From: Planctomycetaceae bacterium
Lineage (GTDB): Bacteria; Planctomycetota; Planctomycetia; Pirellulales; Pirellulaceae
Direction of reading: 5' to 3'
Length of the DNA stretch: 64,000 bases
Assembly: GCA_007694185.1 (NCBI GenBank)
Contig: RECD01000140.1
Coordinates: 1 to 64,000 of the forward strand
Part shown: positions 37,156 to 45,548 of the stretch, one piece after another
How positions within the stretch are numbered: position 1 is the stretch's first letter
How the letters are laid out: every line of letters begins with the position of its first letter
Notes under the pieces: generated by a model
Database searches by the model: none
The model's input: only the letters and a program-made list of their open reading frames with translations
Told to the model about the DNA's origin: nothing
Position numbers and translations under genes: made by a program

Positions 37156-38562
37156 TCAGTAGCCGAGCATCAGCCCGCCCCAGACGGAAGCCAAGATCGG
37201 CACCAGGATGCCGATCCACAAGCCACCCTCGATCAGGTCCCACGACCGCAACTGGCCGGTCCCATAAGCGATCGCGTTGGGGGGAGTCGAGATCGGCAAG
37301 CACATCGCGGCCGAAGCGCTCAACGCCATCGGGATCACGGTCGCCGCCTCGTTGCCGGCCCCCATCGCGATCCCGATCGGGACCAGAATGTTCGCCGCCG
37401 CCGTGTTGCTCATCACGTTCGACACCGCCATCGTCACGAAGGCGAGCGACGAGACGACTACCCATTGCGGGACTTGGTCGAGCGGCAGGAGGCCGACCAT
37501 CCAAATGGCGACACCGGTTTGGGTCACCGCCAAACCCAACGACAATCCGCCGGCGATCAGCAGCAACACGTCCCAACGGATCGCACAAATGTCATCGTCG
37601 CTGAGAATCCCGGCTGAGCAGAACGCGCAGATCGGCAAGAACGCCACAACGGGGGCCGGGACCCCATGCAGCGATTGCGTTAACCACAAGCCGATCGTGA
37701 TCAGAAAAACGGCGATCACGCCCTTCCGAGAATTGGCCATGCCGTCCGAGCCATCGACCGGGGAAACGAACCCCGACAGGTCGATGTGACTGACCGACGC
37801 GGGATACCGGTACAACAGGTAGAGGTAGATCAGCACGATGGAGGCCACCGCCGGTGGGACCGCCGCAAGCATCCAGCCGAAGAAGTCAACCGGCCGGATC
37901 GCTTGCAACGCCCCGGCCGCGATCGCGTTGGGGGGACTGCCGATGACTGTGCCCATCCCGCCGACGTTGGCCGCGAAGGCGATGCCGAGCAGCAGGCCGC
38001 GACGGAAGCGATCAGCCTGTGGCAAGACCCCGAGGATCGGCATCATCACGGCGATCATCATCGTTGCCGCCGCGGTGTTCGAGATGAACATCGACGAGAA
38101 GAAGGTGACCGTCATCCCCCCCGCCAACAAGCCTTTGGGATGGTTGCCAAATCTGCGGAGTACCTCGCGGGCCATCACTCGACTGAGGCCCGTCTTGTCT
38201 GCCGCAGCCGCCAAGACGAACCCGCCAAAAAAGAGCCAGATCAACGGGCTGCCGAGCGTGGCCGCGTAGATTTCCCATTCGCCTGGTCCCTCTCCCAAGA
38301 TGCTGCTCGGTTGGCCGAGGATCAGAATCAGCAACCCGATCACGAGCAGCGCGACCGCGAAGGCCGGGATCGCTTCGGTGGCCCACATCGCCGCCGCCAA
38401 AGCGACCACGAATAAGGTCCAGCGAGCTGGGCTCTCCAGTTCCGAACGGCCCGAGAACCACAGGACCCCGCAGGCGAATGCGAGGCAACCGATGACCTTG
38501 GCGGTTCGACCGCCGGCCAGAGTTTTCGCCCGATCTACGATTCCCGGGACTGTTTCGTCCAC
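37156..38562 (-). CDS. SLC13/DASS family transporter
   Basis: AMWATEAIPAFAVALLVIGLLILI...SNTAAATMMIAVMMPI...GMGTVIGSPPNAIAAG...VTMAVSNVMSNTAAANILVPI; SLC13 SNT motifs. Confidence 0.93.
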   Translation of the reverse strand: MDETVPGIVDRAKTLAGGRTAKVIGCLAFACGVLWFSGRSELESPARWTLFVVALAAAMWATEAIPAFAVALLVIGLLILILGQPSSILGEGPGEWEIYAATLGSPLIWLFFGGFVLAAAADKTGLSRVMAREVLRRFGNHPKGLLAGGMTVTFFSSMFISNTAAATMMIAVMMPILGVLPQADRFRRGLLLGIAFAANVGGMGTVIGSPPNAIAAGALQAIRPVDFFGWMLAAVPPAVASIVLIYLYLLYRYPASVSHIDLSGFVSPVDGSDGMANSRKGVIAVFLITIGLWLTQSLHGVPAPVVAFLPICAFCSAGILSDDDICAIRWDVLLLIAGGLSLGLAVTQTGVAIWMVGLLPLDQVPQWVVVSSLAFVTMAVSNVMSNTAAANILVPIGIAMGAGNEAATVIPMALSASAAMCLPISTPPNAIAYGTGQLRSWDLIEGGLWIGILVPILASVWGGLMLGY

Positions 38563-39056
38563 TCCCTACCCCACTCGGTGCATCGACAGAACCCGTCGTA
38601 CGAACGGGGGCAGCCCCCCCGGCCCGACGTCAGCCGGCCGAGTTGGGCCCCCAAAACGAATTGGTTGTTATCGGACTTGGCAGCCCCGCGACAACCGGTT
38701 CACTCCGTCGGAGGCTTGTAAAGGGAGTGAGTCTTCCGTTGTTGGCTGATTGGGGGCTGCATGGCAGCGCCGTGTCTCGAGAGGGTGGCTGCGTTGAACC
38801 CCACTCGGACCGATTCTTGATGCGAATTGCCGGTCAGCCTCTGTCCGTCGTTCGGACGCACTTGCCACCCCGCCAGCCCGGGTAGTCGCCGGCCATGCCG
38901 ATGACTAATCTTTAACTCTGGCCAGGACGGGGTCGCGTCGAGGGAGTCTCCGCGAGCCGTAGCCGCCCGTGATTCGGCTGACGGGATCGCGACTGTCGTC
39001 TCCTAGCCCTTTTTCCTGCAGGTCGACTGCGCCCCCTTTTCTCTGAGTGGACTTCG

Positions 39057-41339
39057 ATGCCAACAACCGTTGCAGAGGAAAGTCTCCTTTCTCCCCGAGT
39101 CTGGTTCAAGGACTTGGTGGCGGGCGTGGTCGTCTTTTTGGTCGCCCTGCCGCTCTGTTTGGGGATCGCGTTGGCCTCTGGGGCACCCTTGTTTTCGGGT
39201 GTCCTGGCCGGGATCGTCGGTGGGCTGGTGGTGGGGGCGCTAAGCGGCTCGCACACGAGCGTTTCCGGTCCGGCGGCCGGGTTGACGGCGATCGTGGCGA
39301 TGCAGATCGCGGAGCTCGGTTCTTTTCAAGCCTTTTTGTTGGCGGTCGTCATCGGCGGCGTGATCCAAATCGGTTTGGGCCTCGCCAAAGCCGGCTTCAT
39401 CGCGGCGTTCTTTCCCTCCAGCGTGATCAAGGGACTGCTGACGGCCATCGGGTTGATCCTGATCATCAAGCAGACGCCGTACGTTTTGGGATTGGTCAAG
39501 GTTCAGGACCCCGACATCGCCCTTCAGCAGATGACCCCTTCGCACCCGAGCATCATCACCGAGATCGGCTCGATGTTCGCAGGCGAATTGAGCGGCGGGG
39601 CGCTGGCGATCGGGATGGGCTCGATGGCGTTGTTGATCTTGTGGGACAAAGTGTCCTGGCTCAAGAAATCGCTCATTCCCGCGCCGCTGGTCGTCGTCGC
39701 CCTCGGGATCCTCGCCAAGCTTGGCCTGCGGCAGATGGGTGACGAATGGCGGCTCGGCGACGCCCGCTTGGTGCGGGTGCCGGTCGCCGAGGATGCCGCT
39801 GACGTGGTCGGGTTCTTGATGTTTCCCGATTTTTCTCAACTCGACAATCCCGCGGTGTACATCGCGGGGCTGACGATCGCGATCGTCGCGTCGCTGGAGA
39901 CTTTGCTGAACCTCGAAGCGATCGACAACCTCGACCCCAAACGCCGCGTTTCACCGGCCAGTCGCGAGCTGTTGGCTCAGGGCGTTGGGAACGTGACTTC
40001 CGGACTGATCGGCGGCCTGCCGATTACCAGCGTGATCGTCCGCGGTACCGTCAACATCGGCGCGGGCGCCAAGACCAAATTGTCAGCGATCTTTCACGGC
40101 GGGTATCTGTTGGCCGCGGTCGTTTTTCTGCCCGAATTGCTCAATCTGATTCCCCTTTCCAGTTTGGCCGCGATCCTCTTGATGACCGGTTTCAAACTGG
40201 CCAGCCCCAAGTTGGTCAAGCAGTTGTGGGGGGAAGGGCGCTACCAATTCTTGCCGTATCTGTTCACCGTGCTCGCGATCGTTGCGACCGACCTGTTGAT
40301 CGGCATCATGATCGGGTTGGTGGTGGCTTTGGCGTTCATCCTGTACAGCAACTACCAGCGTCCGCTGCAGATGGTGATCGAGAAGCACCTGGGGGGCGAA
40401 CTCCATCACTTGCAACTCGCCAACCAAGTCAGCTTCCTGAATCGGGCGGCGCTTGACAAAACGCTCAACAGCATCCCTTCAGGCGCTCATGCTCTGATCG
40501 ACGCCCGGAGCACCGCCTACATCGATCCGGATATCCTGTCGCTGATCAAGGATTACAAGAACAAGACGGCACCGGCACGCGGCGTCGAGGTCAGTTTGCG
40601 TGGGTTTCGGCCGGTCTACGAGATGAAGGACGAGATCCAGTTCGTCGATCTGTCGACCCGTGAATTGCAGCAATCGCTGACCCCGGCCAAGGTGCTCCGC
40701 GTCCTGCGTGAGGGGAATGACCGCTTCCGTAACCAGCACCCGCTTCCCCGAGATCTGGCGCGTCAGGTGAACGCGACCGCCCAGGGGCAGTATCCGATCG
40801 CGTTGGTATTGAGCTGCATGGACTCGCGGACTCCGACCGAACTCATCTTCGACCTCGGCCTGGGGGATGTCTTGAATGTCTGCTTGGCAGGCAATGTGAT
40901 GGTCGGACCACGGGTGCTGGCGAGTGTCGAGTATGGCTGTGTCACGGCGGGTGCCAAGTTGGTCGTCGTGATGGCCCACACCGGTTCCACGGTGATGCGG
41001 GCGGTCGTCGAGCAGGCTTGTGCTCCCGAGCCCGGCGGGCCTTATCCGCATGGCGAGCACTTCGGGTATCTGGTCGATACCGTCGGCGAGTCGATCGACG
41101 AACAGGACCGACGCCGATTCGCAACACTCAGCGAGTCGGAACGGGAGGCGTTCTACGACGAGGTCGCCCGCCGCCATATCTTGCATTCGATCGACGTCAT
41201 CCGCAGTCGCAGTCGGACGGTGACGGATTTGCTCGAGCAACACAAGATCGGCATGATCGCGGCGGTCTACGACATTCGTAGTGGCCGCATCGAGTTCATC
41301 AACGACTCGGCGATCGGTTTCGATCCCAACGCGGACTGA
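39057..41339 (+). CDS. SulP family anion transporter fused to C-terminal beta-carbonic anhydrase-like domain
   Basis: WFKDLVAGVVVFLVALPLCLGIALASGAPLFSGVLAGIVGGLVVGALSGSHTSVSGPAAGLTAIV (SulP); C-terminal YPIALVLSCMDSRTPTELIFDLGLGDVLNVCLAGNVM (beta-CA). Confidence 0.93.
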   Translation: MPTTVAEESLLSPRVWFKDLVAGVVVFLVALPLCLGIALASGAPLFSGVLAGIVGGLVVGALSGSHTSVSGPAAGLTAIVAMQIAELGSFQAFLLAVVIGGVIQIGLGLAKAGFIAAFFPSSVIKGLLTAIGLILIIKQTPYVLGLVKVQDPDIALQQMTPSHPSIITEIGSMFAGELSGGALAIGMGSMALLILWDKVSWLKKSLIPAPLVVVALGILAKLGLRQMGDEWRLGDARLVRVPVAEDAADVVGFLMFPDFSQLDNPAVYIAGLTIAIVASLETLLNLEAIDNLDPKRRVSPASRELLAQGVGNVTSGLIGGLPITSVIVRGTVNIGAGAKTKLSAIFHGGYLLAAVVFLPELLNLIPLSSLAAILLMTGFKLASPKLVKQLWGEGRYQFLPYLFTVLAIVATDLLIGIMIGLVVALAFILYSNYQRPLQMVIEKHLGGELHHLQLANQVSFLNRAALDKTLNSIPSGAHALIDARSTAYIDPDILSLIKDYKNKTAPARGVEVSLRGFRPVYEMKDEIQFVDLSTRELQQSLTPAKVLRVLREGNDRFRNQHPLPRDLARQVNATAQGQYPIALVLSCMDSRTPTELIFDLGLGDVLNVCLAGNVMVGPRVLASVEYGCVTAGAKLVVVMAHTGSTVMRAVVEQACAPEPGGPYPHGEHFGYLVDTVGESIDEQDRRRFATLSESEREAFYDEVARRHILHSIDVIRSRSRTVTDLLEQHKIGMIAAVYDIRSGRIEFINDSAIGFDPNAD

Positions 41340-41359
41340 GGTCTCGGAAGGGTGCGGGA

Positions 41360-43399
41360 TCAGCTCAGCAGTTTGGCCCCGACCGCCTGCTCGCAACTCG
41401 CCAAGATCGCCGCGACTGTCGCGTCGGCTTCGGCCCCGGTCAATGTCGCGTCGCGCTTTTGGAGTGACAGCGCCAGCAGAATTCGTTTGCGGTCCGGCCC
41501 GTCCTTGGCCGGGTCCCGATAGGTCTCACGATAAGTCACCGCGGCCAATTCCGGTCCGGCCGCCGCGCGGACCGCAGCTTCCAGATCCGCCCAGCGGATC
41601 GATTCGGCTAGGATCAGATTCAGGTCCCGCTGGATGGACGGGAACGGGCTGATTGCCTGTTGAGCCGGGACCAGCACGGCGTGTTTTAGGAGTCCGACGA
41701 GCGAAAGTTCCGCGGCGGTCGTCTCCCCAGGTAACTTGAGCGTCTTCGCCAGCCGGGGAGAAATCACCCCAAGGTAGCCGAGCGGCTCGTCGCCACCGTG
41801 GATCTCGACCAGCCGACCCGGATCAAAACCGCTCCACCTTTCGGCCTTCGGTTCGGAGGGGACGAGGTAGCGGAGCGGCCAGGGAAGTCCCAGCCGAATA
41901 CCGATTTCGTCGACCACCCCTTTCAGGACAAAGAAGTCGAGTCCTCCGATCATGCCGAGGGTGTACTGCTCGGCCGGCAGGTCGTCCGCCTGCTCGCCGG
42001 GCAAATAGATGTGGGCGATTTCGAACAGGTCCGCGGGCGTACCTGATGAGGTCCAGTTGAACGCCCGGCTTTGCAATAGGCTGGCCAACAGCGAACGCCG
42101 CAACCGTTTGGCGCCCTCGAGCATCGCGACCTGCGTCGAGAGCGCCGGGAGTTCCGTCCAGGGACTGAGCATCGCGTCGACCTTCTCGGTGACGACGCTA
42201 GGCGTCATCGCCTCGCTGATCCCTGCCCCGACCAACACGCCACGGACTTTCTCGATCGCCACGTCAAACGGTCGCTTGGAACTGGGGGTGACCACGATCG
42301 GGTGATCTTCGGGAATGCGGTCGTACCCGTGGACCCTCGCGACCTCTTCGATCAGGTCGACCTCACGGCTCAAGTCATGCCGCCAACTCGGCGGTTGCCA
42401 CTCGACCTGGCCGGAGGACTCGCCGACCGCTTCGCACCCCAAGGCAGTCAAGATTCTCAACACGACGTCCCGGTCGATCTCGATGCCCAGCAGGCGATTC
42501 AGCTTGGCGAACCGGAGTGAGATCGTTGGCGGCAAGGGGATCTCGGGCGCGGTGTCGACCGAGCCACCGATCAACTCGCCGCCGGCAATCCCGAGGATCA
42601 GTTCGCAGACCCGACGACTCGCCCAGTCCAATTGGTGCGGATCGGTTCGCCGCTCGAAACGGAACGAAGAGGGGCTGAATAACTTCAGCTTGCGAGCGGT
42701 ACGGCGGATCGACAGCGGCGTGAACAACGCCGCTTCGATCAGCAGGTTTTCCGTCGCTTCGTCGACCTCGCTCTGTTCGCCTCCCATCACGCCAGCGACC
42801 GCGACCGCGCGGGATGCGTCGGCGATCACACACATCGAAGGGTCAAGCGAGTAGCTGCGATGGTCGATCGCGGTGATCGTTTCGCCAGCCACGGCCGGTC
42901 GGACGACAATTCGGTTTTCTGCCAATCGGTCGAAATCGAAAGCGTGCAGCGGTTGGCCGCATTCGAACATCACGTAGTTGGTCGCGTCGACCACGTTGTT
43001 GACCGATCCGATTCCGATCCGCTGGAGCGATTCGGCCAACCAGGCGGGACTGGGGCCGATCCGCACGCCACGAATCAATCTGGCGGTGTATCGCGGGCAG
43101 GCTTCCGGGAACTCGTTGAGCACCGAGGTCATCAGTCCCGCGTCGCTACTGGGCGTTGTCGGCTCGACGATCGGCTTTCGCAGCGGCAGGTCGAACAATA
43201 CCGAAATCTCGCGGGCAACCCCGAGGTGGCCCAAGCAATCGCCACGATTGCTCGTGATTTCGAGGTCGATCAGGTAATCGTCATCAACCCGCGTGGTCGA
43301 CTCGTGGTTCAAACCCGCCATCGCGAGTCGGGATTCCAATTCGGCTACCGACATCGGCAGGTCGACATATCGCGACAACCATTTCCAAGAAACGAGCAT
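41360..43399 (-). CDS. pheT: phenylalanine--tRNA ligase beta subunit
   Basis: MLVSWKWLSRYVDLPMSVAELESRLAMAGLNHESTTRVDDDYLIDLEITSNRGDCLGHLGVAREI...C-terminal FDX-ACB-like PSIQRDLNLILAESIRWADLEAAVRAA. Confidence 0.95.
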   Translation of the reverse strand: MLVSWKWLSRYVDLPMSVAELESRLAMAGLNHESTTRVDDDYLIDLEITSNRGDCLGHLGVAREISVLFDLPLRKPIVEPTTPSSDAGLMTSVLNEFPEACPRYTARLIRGVRIGPSPAWLAESLQRIGIGSVNNVVDATNYVMFECGQPLHAFDFDRLAENRIVVRPAVAGETITAIDHRSYSLDPSMCVIADASRAVAVAGVMGGEQSEVDEATENLLIEAALFTPLSIRRTARKLKLFSPSSFRFERRTDPHQLDWASRRVCELILGIAGGELIGGSVDTAPEIPLPPTISLRFAKLNRLLGIEIDRDVVLRILTALGCEAVGESSGQVEWQPPSWRHDLSREVDLIEEVARVHGYDRIPEDHPIVVTPSSKRPFDVAIEKVRGVLVGAGISEAMTPSVVTEKVDAMLSPWTELPALSTQVAMLEGAKRLRRSLLASLLQSRAFNWTSSGTPADLFEIAHIYLPGEQADDLPAEQYTLGMIGGLDFFVLKGVVDEIGIRLGLPWPLRYLVPSEPKAERWSGFDPGRLVEIHGGDEPLGYLGVISPRLAKTLKLPGETTAAELSLVGLLKHAVLVPAQQAISPFPSIQRDLNLILAESIRWADLEAAVRAAAGPELAAVTYRETYRDPAKDGPDRKRILLALSLQKRDATLTGAEADATVAAILASCEQAVGAKLLS

Positions 43400-43442
43400 G
43401 ATCGGAGGGTCGGAAGAAGGTGAGGGTCAACGACCGGGCGGG

Positions 43443-44465
43443 TCAAAACTGTTTGAGAAACCGCAGGTCGCCACTGAACAGGTCGCGGATATCGGTGATG
43501 CCGTGACGCCGCATGCACAACCGCTCGATCCCCAGCCCGAACGCGAACCCGCTGTAGATCTCCGGATCGTAGCCAACCCCCGTCAGCACCGCGGGATCGA
43601 CCATCCCGGCCCCGCCGAATTCGATCCACTGGCCATTCCAGAAAAAATCGACCTCAACGCTCGGTTCGGTAAACGGAAAAAAGGACGGTCGGAATCGGAT
43701 CTCGACATCGCCCCCAAGGTAGTTGTTGGCGAAAATCCTTAGCACCGTTTTTAGGTTGGCCATCGTGACTTCCGTGTCGATCAGCAAACCTTCCATTTGA
43801 TGAAACATCGGGAAGTGGGTCGCGTCCGGCGCGTCCGGCCGGTAGACCCGACCGAGCGAGATCACCCGAATCGGCGGTTTGGACGACTCCATCACCCGGA
43901 TCTGGACCGTGCTCGTTTGGCTCCGAAGCAGCCGCGAACCCTCGCTAGCCGCGACCGCGCCGGCCGTGGCCAAGTAGAAATTATCGAGCGGATCGCGGGC
44001 CGGGTGATCCTCGGGAATGTTCAACGCGACGAAGTTATGCCAGGGGTCTTCCACCTCAGGCCCTTCCGCTGTGGAAAAGCCCATCCGGCCCATGATCTCC
44101 TTCAGGTGTTCGATCGTCTGGGTGACCGGATGCAGGTGCCCCAGTCTCATCGGTATCCCCGGCAGCGTCGGGTCGGGCGCGGGCCCGGAACCTGCGGTTG
44201 AGCCGCCCGCGACCAGATCCTTCGCGAGCTCCAAAGCTTGCTGGATCGATCGCTTGACCTCGTTCAACCGCTTGCCCGCGGCGGGCTTGTCGTCGCCGCC
44301 GATCCCGCCCAACAACTTCTGCACGTCCTTGAACAGCCCGCTCTTCGCCCCCAAGTAGCGGACACGAAGCGATTCCAATTGTTCCGAATCGGAGACGGTC
44401 TGAAGTGCCGCCGACGCTTCCGATTCCAGCTCGTCAAGCTTGTTGAGAAAGTCTGCCAACGACAT
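43443..44465 (-). CDS. pheS: phenylalanine--tRNA ligase alpha subunit
   Basis: MSLADFLNKLDELESEASAALQTV...HPVTQTIEHLKEIMGRMGFSTAEGPEVEDPWHNFVALNIPEDHPARDPLDNFY...GLGIERLCMRRHGITDIRDLFSGDLRFLKQF. Confidence 0.97.
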   Translation of the reverse strand: MSLADFLNKLDELESEASAALQTVSDSEQLESLRVRYLGAKSGLFKDVQKLLGGIGGDDKPAAGKRLNEVKRSIQQALELAKDLVAGGSTAGSGPAPDPTLPGIPMRLGHLHPVTQTIEHLKEIMGRMGFSTAEGPEVEDPWHNFVALNIPEDHPARDPLDNFYLATAGAVAASEGSRLLRSQTSTVQIRVMESSKPPIRVISLGRVYRPDAPDATHFPMFHQMEGLLIDTEVTMANLKTVLRIFANNYLGGDVEIRFRPSFFPFTEPSVEVDFFWNGQWIEFGGAGMVDPAVLTGVGYDPEIYSGFAFGLGIERLCMRRHGITDIRDLFSGDLRFLKQF

Positions 44466-44572
44466 CGGCACGAACCAATTCCGAACCAAGGGGCGGTGCG
44501 CAGGGTCGCCCCGCCAGCGGGGCGGATCCGACTCGCCGACGATCAGCCGGCGGAAAGGTGGCCGGTGACGAA

Positions 44573-44953
44573 CTAGGCGGTCGCTTCGGCTACGGGACGT
44601 TCGGCAATCGCCAAACGTACCTTGTCGACAACGGTCTTGAAGCCGTCCGGGTCATGGATGGCCATTTCGGACAACGTCTTCCGATCCAGTTCCATGCCGC
44701 TCAACTTCAGCCCGTGCATGAATTCCGAATAACGAAGGCCGTGCTGGTGGGCCGCCGCATTGATCCGGATGATCCACAATTTGCGGAATTCGCGCTTTTT
44801 GGTCCGGCGATCGCGAAACGCAAAAGCGCCAGCCCGGAGTAGCGTTTCCTTGACCGTGCGCAATTTCTTGCTGCGACCGCCGCGAAAACCCTTAGCGGCT
44901 TTGAATAGACGTTTTTTGGACTGCCGACGGGCGTGTCCGATTGTGGTACGCAT
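44573..44953 (-). CDS. rplT: 50S ribosomal protein L20
   Basis: MRTTIGHARRQSKKRLFKAAKGFRGGRSKKLRTVKETLLRAGAFAFRDRRTKKREFRKLWIIRINAAAHQHGLRYSEFMHGL. Confidence 0.97.
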   Translation of the reverse strand: MRTTIGHARRQSKKRLFKAAKGFRGGRSKKLRTVKETLLRAGAFAFRDRRTKKREFRKLWIIRINAAAHQHGLRYSEFMHGLKLSGMELDRKTLSEMAIHDPDGFKTVVDKVRLAIAERPVAEATA

Positions 44954-45123
44954 CGGTAAGGATACTCCAACCGAAATCGCGTAGCGGGTCGAGATCAGGC
45001 CTCCGTCAAAGCCCCTGCCTGAAGCCGGCTGGGCGAAGGGCGATCCGGCGACTGCCGCACCGACCCCGACGGATGTTCATGCCCACACGACTTGCACGCA
45101 GGGGAAAGGGAAGAAAGACAGAA

Positions 45124-45345
45124 TCAGTTGCTGTAGCCGTTCAGTGCTGCCTGGATGGACGGTTCCATGCAGACGTGTACCGGCTTGGTGCCCCGCAGAT
45201 TGCGACGACGCTTCTTGGTCAACCCGGTCGCCAAGTGGCTGGTTCCCGATTGACGGTGCATCGCCTTACCCGTAGCGGACAGGCGAAAACGCTTTTTCGT
45301 CGCCTTGTGCGTTTTGACTTTGGTTTTGGACTTGTTTTTGTTCAT
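45124..45345 (-). CDS. rpmI: 50S ribosomal protein L35
   Basis: MNKNKSKTKVKTHKATKKRFRLSATGKAMHRQSGTSHLATGLTKKRRRNLRGTKPV. Confidence 0.95.
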   Translation of the reverse strand: MNKNKSKTKVKTHKATKKRFRLSATGKAMHRQSGTSHLATGLTKKRRRNLRGTKPVHVCMEPSIQAALNGYSN

Positions 45346-45548
45346 CGGTCGATTGGTACATCGGCAAATTACGAAGCGTCCCCGCACACCGACAGGGGTC
45401 ACGGATCATATCGCCCAGCCATCGACGGCGGAAGGGCGGACCCGCCAGTTTTTTATCGAGGATCGACCCGAAAAACTCCGTGACCGCTAGAATCGGCAAG
45501 CGTTCCCCCATCGAACCGCCGTTCCCCGTTTCGCGAGTGACCCGATCG

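Noticed and set aside
39075-39085. gaggaaagtc string reminiscent of RNase P RNA
   Set aside because: Lies inside the SulP coding start with no surrounding P RNA structure.
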